Below are positions 54,631 through 64,000 of a stretch of 64,000 nt of DNA, piece by piece. The notes beneath the pieces were generated by a model. That model had not been told where the DNA came from and searched no databases. It was given only the letters and a program-made list of their open reading frames with translations. The first letter of the stretch is position 1. Every line of letters starts with the position of its first letter. This DNA is from Ariolimax columbianus (Eukaryota > Mollusca > Gastropoda > Stylommatophora > Arionidae). The DNA is taken from assembly GCA_036924085.1 (NCBI GenBank), contig JAVGWX010000003.1, positions 118,180,264 to 118,244,263 of the forward strand, in the 5' to 3' direction. A program made the position numbers and the translations under genes.

Positions 54631-54948
54631 GATTCTGCAGTACCCTCTCCATCTATTCAGTATGTCTTTGGTTTCTGTTAATGTGTTATCCTCTTTGTCA
54701 TTTATAACATGTGGAACCGGACGGAATTCCCTTGTCAGTGTTCTTATTGCTTTGAATGCATCTCTTTCTCTGCCTTGTTGTTGAAGGTTTTCTATATCCT
54801 TTCATGTTTCTACTATGTATCTTTTTTTATCTTTTCTTATTTCTCTTCTAACTTTTCTTGCGCAGTTTTTATATGCTGTGTTGGTGCCCTTACTTCCCAT
54901 TTGTTTTAATTGTTGCCTTTCTGCAATGAGTTTATGTGTTTCTCTGTT

Positions 54949-55910
54949 TTATAGCTGTGTCTTGTGCAATATCTTTGGAATCATTTCTTTTGCTGTTGTG
55001 ATCAAAATATCCCTTGCGTACGATGTCAACTCCTCAGATGTCATCTCTTCCTGTATAGCAAGCAGCGCCTTAAATTTGTTTTCTACTTTGATGTTGTATT
55101 CAGTAGGTATTGCTGATACATCGAAGCGTATTGGCTGGCAACCTTTGTTGATCCTGCGTAGTCTTGTTTGGAAAACTGCAAACAGTAATTCGTGGTCCGT
55201 ATCGCAGTCTGCTCCTGGCAGTGTTTTTGTCGCCAGCACATTTGATCTCCATCTTTGTTGCACTAGGATGTAGTCTATTTGGTTTCTGCTGTTGCCATCC
55301 GGGGAGGTCCACGTGTACAGTCTTCGTGGATCTTGTTTGAAGAAGGTGTTGGCAATGGAGAGGTTGTTTTCCGTGCAGAATTCAACCAGTCTTTCTCCTC
55401 GCTCATTTTTGTGTCCCAAACCAAAAGGTCCTCGAACACTTCTCTCCTCTTCGGCTCTTTCCTCTCCGACTTTCGCATTGAAATCTCCAATGATGACGAA
55501 GATGTCTCTTTTTTCAACTTTTTCCATCGCTTCTTGCAAGGTGTTATAGAAATCATCCATTTCACAATCGTCTGCTGCTGATGTTGGTGCATACACTTGA
55601 ATTATTGTTAAATTTCTAGTCTTTTTCTTTAGTCTGATTACAATTATGCGGTCGTTGACTGGATTGTAACCGAGTAGTGAAGGTGCTGTCTTCTTTGACA
55701 GAATAAAGCCGACCCCGCTTTTTCCACCCTTGTCCGTCCCAGAGTATATAAATGTTTCTCCTGAGGAGCTGGTACAGTGCCCTTGACCGGTCCATCTATG
55801 CTCAGAGACTCGAAGAATCTCTATTTTGGTTCTCTTCATTTCTCTTCCGATCATGAACAACTTGCCCTGGTATAGGCTCCTAACGTTCCAGGTGCCTATT
55901 CTTAGTCTTT
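54949..55910 (-). pseudogene. RTE LINE endonuclease (APE type)
   Basis: The open frame begins at Met (55860), but the domain starts upstream at RIGTWNVRSLYQGK (55845-55900), giving the first catalytic Asn. It then has EHRWTGQG (Glu/His region), VIIGDFNAKVGEERAEE (Asp/Asn), RRLYTWTSPDGNSRNQIDYI (Asp) and DCDTDHELL (Asp/His). All key residues are present. It resembles the proteins often annotated as craniofacial development protein 2-like, which are RTE endonucleases. A stop follows KILHKTQL. Confidence 0.85.
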
Positions 55911-55915
55911 GTTTT

Positions 55916-57560
55916 TAGTCCCATTTCAGAGTTGTCCACTGTAGTGCTTTTGTAGCCACTACAAATCGTGTGTGTTCTTGTAAAAGTGGCTTCTGAGCTC
56001 TGAAGCAGTTCTGTTTACTAGTTTACTAGTCTCATATACAACTGCCATTCAGTTGCCCTTCATTGAAGCTGTAGTGGTCCTATCATTTGTTTCTTTGAAT
56101 ACAGAACAGTGATGAATAAGAATATATTATGAGCACCATCAGTCAGCTAATAAAGGTCAAGTAGGGATCTATGACACGTTTTCGATAATAAACGATCTCA
56201 TAAGAAATTCGTGTCATTAATTAAATAGATGCACCATTTGGGTCAAACTACCTTAATTTGTAATGTGTGCTATATGATATATATCGTCATATCAGCACGT
56301 CGGTGTTAATATAATGGACAACTCTAAGAGAATCTAAGAACTATGTAATCAGACAGCTGTGATTCGCTGCCCATTTGATCTCTGCTAGTGTTCGACCGAT
56401 CTAGCTAAGATAATTCTGTACCATGCCTTTTGTCACGGTCTAAGAAACAGCGTGGGGCACTGGGTAATACAAAACATAAATTACAAAGAAATACACAATG
56501 TGACATAGAAGGAAATAAGATCATGTATTGTATACGGATAAAATAGAAATGGAAGAAGGAAACGGTAAGAGCAGAATAACAATAGAAGAATGACCTAAGC
56601 TGAGGTTAAAACTGTAGAAGGAAATAGGAATAAAATACAAAGGGGATATCAAGAACAAAATGGTGATATCAAAATAAAAAAGACCTCAAGAATGAAAGAG
56701 CTCATGACGAAAATGAACATGCAGCTTAAGTAGGAAGAGAAGAAGAAGAACATACAGGGAATATATGCATGAAGAATGTGGACGTCCCATTGACCTAGAA
56801 TGGGAAGAGAAAAAATATTTTTCGTGCAGAAAGGATGAAAAAAGAAAGTAAAGGCAAGATGTATAGCTGCATGATAAAATAGCGAAGAAGACCTAACAGC
56901 AGCCGAAAAGAGGTATACAAATAACTTGACGAAGAAAAAGAAGAACGGAATACAAAGACGAAGAAGGTGGAATGATGAAGAAAAGGGATTGAAGGAAAAG
57001 AAGCAGAACGACATAACAAATGGAACAAATATATATAAGCACAACAGACGAGATACGAAGGAGATAATAAGAGAACACGACACTGGATAAATTTAAAAAA
57101 ATATGACGACGAATTGGCAAGACGACATCCGTAATATTATCTTGTTAATTAGTATCAGTTTTCAGAACGAACTATCGTTTCTTATTTATCACGTAGAATA
57201 GAGTCTGACGTCAGTAAAAATAAAATGCATTTACAAATTATATATTTACAGATAGTGAGCTTGTGTCGACTTTGACTAATCCGATCGTTCCAGGATTAGG
57301 GACAGCTATAGAAAATATAGTCTCAAAACGTGGACCTGGTTCTTCAAAATTATTGCAAATAAAAATCATAATTACACTCTTGTAGTAGCACGTTTGTCGG
57401 GGCTGCAAATCTTGTCAAAATGAAACCGCTTTTATCCCTTATTTCCATAGAGATTTCTGAGCTTAGGTGTGCAGACAAATGATCGCCTGGCATAATAACC
57501 AGCATGCACTCGAAATGCAGATACCTTCTTACACGTACGCTATCATATTGCCTAATATTA
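55916..57560. other. No recognisable feature
   Basis: AT-rich at first. From 56500 to 57120 the plus strand is purine-rich (AAGAAGAAG and GGAAGA clusters), which gives false Phe/Ser-rich minus frames. No domain or repeat unit could be identified. Confidence 0.5.
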
Positions 57561-57561
57561 A

Positions 57562-58197
57562 ACAATTGCATGACACATATATTAAATCTCTTTCTGACGT
57601 GGGAACTTTCCATGACATATTGATTAAACTTTTTTCTGAAGTGAGAAAGTTGCATGACAGATAGATTAACCCTCTTTCTGAAGTGAGAAAGTTGCATGAC
57701 AGATAGATTAACCCTCTTTCTGAAGTGAGAAAGTTGCATGACAGATAGATTAACCCTCTTTCTGAAGTAGGAAATATGCGTGATAAATAGTTTAAGAGCC
57801 TGTTTTGACGTGAGAAAATTGGATGACAAATACGTTATCTTTCTGCTTGACGTGAGAAAGTTGGATGGCAAATACGTTATCTTTCTGCTTGACGCAAGAA
57901 AGTTGGATGACAAATACGTTATCTTTCTGATTGACGTGAGAAAGTTGTATGACAAATACGTAATCTAACTTCTTGAAGTGTTAAATTAGGAAGACAACTA
58001 CGTTATTTAACTTCATGACGTGATAAATTTGGATACACATACGTTATGCATCTGCTTGACGTGAGAAAGCTGAAGGGCAAAAATGTTAATAATCTGTCAG
58101 ATTTGTGAATGTTAAGTGACACATAGATTAACCACTTTGTTTAACGTGTGAAATGTGCAATATAATTAGGTTGAGTACGTTGCACGACGAATGTACT
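57562..58197. repeat. 42-bp minisatellite, about 14 units, left of a SINE
   Basis: The unit is GAGAAAGTTGGATGACAAAT followed by ACGTTATCTTTCTGCTTGACGT. There are two sub-types: one with AGATTAACCCTCTTTCTGAA (57600-57770), the other with TACGTTATCTTTCTG (57800-57960). Units decay to the right and continue after the SINE at 58571-58700. Confidence 0.9.
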
Positions 58198-58557
58198 TCT
58201 TCTTCTTCTTCTGCGTTCGTTCTCAATCTCCCGCTACCAAAACCTGAAAGGGCTTAAGTAGCAGAATATAGTCCAAAGAACGGAATGCGTTGTGTCGTAG
58301 TTTACAGCTTGACTGCGATATTTGCATCTTTTGGTACAACACATCCGACTTCAGCAAGCATTTTTTGAGTACCGGGTTAGCATTTCCTCTTCGATCCCTT
58401 CTCCTTAGCCAGTCTGCCCTGCTGCAGTCTGTTATCCAGGATCATCGCGTGAAGGTGTAGAAGGGTCATGGCAGCTCTGGCTCGCAGGCCCTGACGCTAG
58501 CAGTCAGCTATGGGTCGCTGACCACTGCAGCTCATGCGCTGCTCAGCGACTTGATCT
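58198..58557 (-). mobile_element. SINE-B, longest copy, with target-site duplication
   Basis: A 360-bp element on the minus strand, with its (GAA)n tail showing as TTCTTCTTCTTC at 58198-58212 and then GCGTTCGTTCTCAATCTCCC. The perfect 13-bp duplication CGACGAATGTACT lies at 58185-58197 and 58558-58570. It has a GATCGAAGAGG that might be a worn B box, but no confident tRNA head. It has no coding capacity, so it must depend on another element's enzyme. Confidence 0.85.
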
Positions 58558-58570
58558 CGACGAATGTACT

Positions 58571-58700
58571 AATACTGTATCGGAAGTGAGAAAGTTGACT
58601 TACACGTAGTATCATAAACTGTAAAACGAGACAGTTGATTTAAGAGCGAAATAAAAGACTGTGACACAAGTAAGTCGATTTTCAAATATGGTACTGTACT
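58571..58700. repeat. Diverged units of the 42-bp array, right of the SINE
   Basis: GGAAGTGAGAAAGTTGACTT and ACGAGACAGTTGATTTAAGA continue the array interrupted by the SINE. The following 58701-60780 contains no recognisable gene, although short frames occur. Confidence 0.65.
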
Positions 58701-60779
58701 GTATTAGAACGTTTACTTTAAAAAAAGGTTAATAGATTGTGCGACTTAAAAAAGTTACATTTCGAATAAACTTTTAATATGTTTAACTGGAGAACATTTC
58801 GTTACTAAATGACCAGAAGCCCCTTCCGTCGAACTATACATGTCCAGTACGTATCTTGATAAATTGTGTACTCAAGCTTAAATGGCTACTGGCTGAAAGG
58901 TAAGACAATTTTCTGTTGTCAGACTGATGACAAGCTTAGATGTTATGAACAACCAATGCAGTGAAGGATTGGTGAGAGAAAGTTGAGATGAACAGGGCAC
59001 AAACTCTGAAAGACACTTATCGATATAATCAGACACACTAGATTAGAACCCACAATAAATGCAACAAGTGTGGAAGCAAACTAACACATGGCATAGAATG
59101 GAACAGAAAGCTTATGCAGCTGAGATCTGGTGGACCGAGCTCATGACGATAGCTCAGAAATGAAAAAGGAGCGCATCCTTTGTGACTTTTATTTCAAGGA
59201 AAACCAAATGCGTTATTGATAATGATTTAACTGTTTTACATCAATGACTAGTTTTGGGCGTATCCAAGAAATCAAAGTAGCCTTTTGAGTAGAAAGAAGA
59301 CCCATAATTAGCTCTCGTAGCATTGCACGCCTTTGCCATTTACAAAGACTAACACAAAAAAGCTCGCATAATTTGGAAGCCATCTCTGTTTGACAGACAG
59401 CTCGAGAGCAAAAACCCATTAAACAACGGCACATAAATTGTAAGTGTGAATATATCGTCTTCCTTGGGGCTGCGTGAAAATGTATTCCACCATTCATTGT
59501 AGTTAGTTTCCGAATACTAGTTTCAACTGTTGCTGTGTGACAAATAAGTTTAAAATTAAAACTCTTGGAACAACTATAGACGTATTAAGCTACAAAAGCC
59601 TTCATCAAGAGACAAATGGAAATGGCTTCAAAATATAAACTGAAAAAATAAGAGAAGTAAATAAAACTTGCTAAAATCAATAACATGTTTATATCCTTGA
59701 ATTTGGATTGTAGCAGTAAAATGTGACAAGATCAATTAAAAGGGTTGATGTAGACAATGAATTCTTCTCAACATTTTTTCACCTGCTAAGCTTATGTCCC
59801 TTTAAAACCTGACAATTCACTTTAAATATCGATTTCATCGTACAAACTAAATCCATCGCCACTCTTTTGTCCAGAAAAAATGTCTTGCAATATCGAAGCT
59901 CATATTACAATAGGGTGTACAGTAATGTGCATCATTTTTGCACCCGACACATCTCGACTTAATCACAAACAATGTTCACCAAATTGTGAAAATCCCGAAA
60001 GCCGCACAAGGACAAGTTTTACTGTAGCAGAAATAGTTTTGATATTGCTTAAATTGTTGCTTCTCTGACTAAAGTTTTTATGAAGTAGCGTGCAGGAAAT
60101 TACCTGTGAATGTAGAAGAACCTGACAATAAAAGCCATTCATCTGCGATTTGTGTGGTTTGTATTGAAAAGATGATTTGGCAAAAACCACCCGCGACTTC
60201 TAGCAAAACGTGAGATGAATGGATACGAGTCTGGAGAAGAGACGACCCCTCGACAGTAGCAGCGGCATGACGCATACAAATAATATACACACTTATTTAA
60301 CTCTCATTCATGCCAACGCCATTTATACAAATTATGAAGAAAAAAAGTTGCGAAGGGAAATGAAATGAAGAACGAAAACCCACGCAAATATTCCAACATT
60401 TCTATGCAAATGATTCAAACATGTGTTTTAGTGCGATTGGTGCGCGACAGTCTACGTGTCCTAACAATACACAAACGGGATTAAGTCGAGGCTTTCAACT
60501 GATTCTGTGGTCTTGATATTGTGGTGACGTTTCCAATGTCAGATTACATTTATACTGTCGATAAAAAATGCAATGTAACTGCTGTACTTGATTTTTTCGC
60601 TCCACTAGGAGCACGTGGCCAACGTTAAAGTGACTCATTTCTCGAGGCACCATTTGCTGGTCCAACACTGCAATTGACTTAACCTAACCAACTTTTAGGA
60701 AAGCTTGATGCAAGTATCTAGCAGTGTGGGCTCAGAGCTATGACTTTTACATGTTGATATTACCAGTCCCATGCACATC

Positions 60780-60850
60780 CTACTTTAGTCTCCTCTTACG
60801 ATATACTAGGAAGGAATCGGTAGCCCTATTCTATTTGACCAGGGAATCAA
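60780..60850 (+). mobile_element. Fragment with a shared SINE-like 3' domain
   Basis: AGTCTCCTCTTACGATATAC, then TAGCCCTATTCTATTTGACC, resembles the segments at 5755 and 40199. It is the longest of the three. Confidence 0.35.
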
Positions 60851-62702
60851 TTGTGAGAGGAAGCCTGCACCGCAACAATGATATGCTGTGGCGGTAGCGG
60901 TTTATGTAGCACATTGTTTTGAATACCGTGTCAGCTCCGTGCATGTCGTTCCTCATTTGTTTGTTTTAAATATTTAGCTCACTTTGGCCAAGCTATGTGG
61001 CATTCAACTACAGGCACATATTTATTGGGCTGCATCAGGACTTTGACTCTCCTCTGTCAGCTTTTACAATATCACTACTAGCGTGTATTCATCTGCAGGA
61101 AAATAAAGGGTTCGGTATCGACATACGTGGCTTCAATCATATAGGACAGGGACGTAATTCACATATAACATAATATGATTGTTACATGTGCTACATCTAC
61201 CAACGATGTGGTTGACTCAACTTGCTGACTTTGTGTATCGATTGGATTCATGGGTCACGAACAACGGAAGATAAATTGAAAACTATTCCGCAAATAAACG
61301 AATTCAACTTCGCAGCTCTCCAAGCAATGTCTTATGCCAGAAAAACGTGGTCACTTACAATAATAAATGCAATCCAAAATCAAAAGGCGTATCATCCGCC
61401 TCACACTCCACAACCAACATTTGAAAGGTCTTCACAACACCGACGTACGGCAAATGTGAAGGTTGCAGCTACCCTCGCAGACATGGTAACGCATCGCTAG
61501 ACTGGTCACCTTTTCTTGAGAACTGATGTCCGTTAGAACACAGTGACAGCAGTCTGGTACCCACGAGACAGAAGACGATCACATGGAAGACCATCCACGC
61601 GCTGGCCCGTCTCCATAGAACTCAGAAACAATATCACTGGTGTTATAGACGTGAAACGTATCACTCACTAGTCCACCCTGTCCCAAAAACAGAAGACAAT
61701 GGACACAAAGTTGGGACCCGTAGCCGCGTGACCGTCTCAAAGGAACATGTCGTCCAGTAATCCAGTATGTTATTATTATTAGACCGTACTCCAAATGCGA
61801 AACATAAGCTCAGCAGTACATTTGGATTTACCCTACCTAGCTTATACATTAATCATGTGTTCATTTTCAACTGTACTGTGGTTTTATTGACAATGGTTGC
61901 CATGCAACATTGTCAGCTTCATCACACCGTTCCCTGGTCGCTTGTGGCGAACATCCAGTGAAACTTGTCCAGTGAGACTTGTCCCGTGAGATTTGTCCAG
62001 TGAGACGTGGAGGCGAGACGACAGCTAAGAGGCTAATTTATTTCCCTTTTATAAATACTTTATCAATTCGTTGGAAGTTTTCGGGACACTTCGGTTCATA
62101 CCGTGACTGTCAGTTTAATTGTTATTTTATGTCAGTCTTTAACTGCCACTGACCAGGATATCCCGTACATCTGTTATATACAAATTCGTTGCCTTTTCAT
62201 ATCCAGTATTGGCGCAATGGGATTTCTGCTCAGTGATCTGGATGTGTGAGAAGCGAAGCGACTCGTCGAGTGACTTGAATGTCGGCCTTTGACTGTGAGG
62301 AAATGCGTTAAAAATCCTCGTTTAGGCATAGGATTTTTCCTATCGGTGGTAAAATAAAAGTATAGAATGTACAGCTCATGACTACATCATGGATAAACGG
62401 CCTTTTTCATCAGCCCTATAGATCCCCCAACAATGGGAATAACACCGTCATTTTAGTTGTAGTTGTAGTTGAAGTTATAGTTGTAGTTGTAGTTGCTCTT
62501 GAATGTACAAGTGACAAAATTCCGACAAGCGTATATAAACGGTGAGGTAATTATGAGTCTCTAAAGGTATTCAAATGCTCGGTCTGCTGACCAATATCTC
62601 GACTGGCTAAAGGCAGTGAGACAACATTAAATTAGAGTGTTGAAAGCGTCACTACTCGGTCGCAGATCATGGCAGTAGAAGCACATGTTTCATCGTCTAA
62701 CA
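60851..62702. other. No gene; two short tandem repeats
   Basis: CCAGTGAGACTTGT occurs about four times at 61956-62010, and GTAGTT repeats at 62456-62505. A plus frame at 61222-61500 starts MLTLCIDWIHG and has no known motif. I see no other feature. Confidence 0.5.
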
Positions 62703-63010
62703 GTCATCTTCTTCTTCGGCTTTCATCATGAAAAGGGCGTTTATCTGCTGTATCCAAGATTATAGCGAGTCTGCGATACCTCTGCCCTTCGAAATAACAC
62801 ATCCAATTTTCACACGGCATTTTTAAGACCAGGTTTGCCTCCCCTCTTTGATTGCTAATCTATTAGCCGGGCTGCATGGTTGCAGTCTGTTTTCAGTGTC
62901 GCCACTTACAGGTGAAATAGGGTCTTGGTCAGTTATAAGTCACTGACTGACGCCAGCAGTCACATGTGAGCCGCTGTCTGCTGTCAGCTCATTCACTGCT
63001 GCATCTTCGA
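62703..63010 (-). mobile_element. SINE-B copy, diverged
   Basis: CTTCTTCTTCGGC marks the short tail. Then come TTCGAAATAACACATCCAAT, GCCGGGCTGCATGGTTGCAG, GAAATAGGGTCTTGGTCAG and TGACTGACGCCAGCAGTCA, which match 52700-52900 and the 5' part of 58198-58557. Bases 63011-63557 show nothing recognisable. Confidence 0.7.
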
Positions 63011-63557
63011 TCCCATGAAACTGTCGTGCAATCAGGTTAAGCCTCAGCCGGAATTGTAATATACGTTCGCAGCAGATGATCATTATATGTGCCGTCCGCT
63101 TGGTCGCTGACGGTCTGTCAGCGGACGCTTGGACACGAGTGATTTTTGAGTTAAAGGCAATATGGTCACTATTTTCTTTCCATCAGACTGCTATATGTGG
63201 TTAGGGTTGGTTAAGCATGAGGCCAGCAAACTCACCATGTTAAAAGCCATTGTTATTGAAGCTGCGCTGCAGACAACTGGGTTAAATATTCACCTATAAT
63301 TGGTTAGGTAAACCAAATGCAGTAGTGAAGGGACATGTAAACGACATCAAGGGCAGACTAGACGTTCAGTCTCTTTTTGCCGATGGCGAAGATTATGAAT
63401 ACGGATAGTTTCTGTAGCTCGCTGGCTGTACACACTCCTGATCTGTCCTCACTATTACACCTTACTGATGGGTCTTCGTTTGATTCCAAACTCCTACAGT
63501 CCGGGCATCAGAGCGATTATCTAACAGACGGCCATTGATTGATTTAGACTGAAATTA

Positions 63558-64000
63558 ATGATTTAAGAGCAGTACTCTGTCAACTATGCCAGCAGTCCGC
63601 ACCAAAAAGGGTAGTGGTACAGTGGGTTCCATCCCACTGCAACATCCAAGGCAACGAGGAGGCAGACAGACTGGCAAAAGAAGGTGCAAGACTACCACAA
63701 CCAGATACTAGTGTGACATACGAAGAGTCAAAACGGCTTATTAGAGCTAGATACATGACCAAATGGGAAACAGAACATACTGGCTACACAAAAAAACGAT
63801 GCCTATTACCAGTTGAACAGAAGAGAGCAGGTCGTGGTCTTCAGACTTCGCACTGGCCACAATAGACTGAAGTACCACTTATTCAACAAATTGAAGATAG
63901 GTGGCACTGACGAATGCCCGTGTGGTACCGGGAAAATGACCGCTGAACATTTGCTGCAAAACTGCTCGACATACGAGGATCAGAGAGAGCAGGTGTGGCC
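63558..64000 (+). mobile_element. I/Jockey-group LINE, third young copy, cut by the window end
   Basis: It begins in RNase H (INDLRAVLCQLCQQS), has WVPSHCNIQGNEEADRLAKE (63632-63690) and then a one-base insertion in the A run near 63790. It ends in CPCGTGKMTAEHLLQNC at the window edge. It is about 90 percent or more similar by eye to 16780-20465. The 3' tail lies outside the window. Confidence 0.9.

Larger units (their letters stand above)
53061..55915 (-). mobile_element. RTE-type LINE, nearly full length, inactivated
   Basis: An APE endonuclease (54949-55910), reverse transcriptase (53716-54700) and thumb/C-terminus (53065-53715) can be followed on the minus strand, ending in GACATGCTACATGATGACAA. 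The length of about 2.85 kb fits RTE elements, which have a single main ORF. It is broken by frame changes near 54640-54940 and a stop near 53983. Motif C reads YANDT rather than YADDT. The two shorter copies at 34866 and 47519 share its exact 3' end. Confidence 0.85.

Overview
This window looks like intergenic or deep-intronic DNA from an animal, and it is almost entirely repeats. The codon content of its retrotransposons, the tRNA-type SINE, the SETMAR-like mariners and the abundance of minisatellites suggest an invertebrate. A mollusc is my best guess, but that is inference and I did not identify a species. I see no rRNA gene, no functional tRNA gene, no CRISPR array and no clearly conserved host gene. 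The only candidate host coding sequence is one weakly supported exon at 23495-24104.

Transposable elements. (1) An I/Jockey-group LINE (APE endonuclease, reverse transcriptase, RNase H, C-terminal Cys/His knuckle, (GAA)n tail) has its best copy at 16780-20465. Younger truncated copies lie at 26398-27692 (-) and 63558-64000 (+), and a short piece at 28490-28640 (-). Old diverged relatives lie at about 5940-8360 (+), 37560-38902 (+) and 41800-43450 (-). (2) An RTE-type LINE lies at 53061-55915 (-), with 3' stubs at 34866-35235 (-) and 47519-47860 (-). (3) CR1/L2-like fragments lie at 1-975, around 26300-27870 (split) and 30370-30735. (4) Other LINE pieces lie at 21700-22620, 25600-26130, 28140-28385, 33545-33830, 43994-44450, 50055-50345 and 50620-51880. 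(5) Three mariner-type DNA transposons lie at 12928-13668, 14881-16196 and 30736-31085. (6) SINE-like families include a tRNA-derived SINE with full A/B boxes and a poly(A) tail at 5148-5418, a (GAA)n-tailed family (called SINE-B here, five copies), a second tRNA-like family (SINE-C, three copies), and a dispersed element (element D, two copies).

Tandem repeats. About twenty minisatellites (21 to 82 bp units) and long simple repeats cover roughly a fifth of the window. They include a 3.5-kb array of a 36-bp unit (8941-12488), a 780-bp alternating CA/CG tract (1799-2578) and a 590-bp TTC tract (32856-33450).

How the parts relate. Arrays and transposons interact in two directions. LINE, SINE and mariner copies have landed inside older arrays, leaving readable target-site duplications (16767/20466, 58185/58558, 43983/44451). 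Conversely, several arrays appear to have been born inside LINE reverse-transcriptase or C-terminal coding sequence and still carry the LINE peptide in their unit (6953-7200, 38150-38772, 51245-51385, 50345-50607). This two-way traffic is the most interesting pattern in the window. All long open frames inside arrays (8.9-12.5 kb, 7.4-8.1 kb, 1.8-2.6 kb) are artefacts of stop-free repeat units and not genes.
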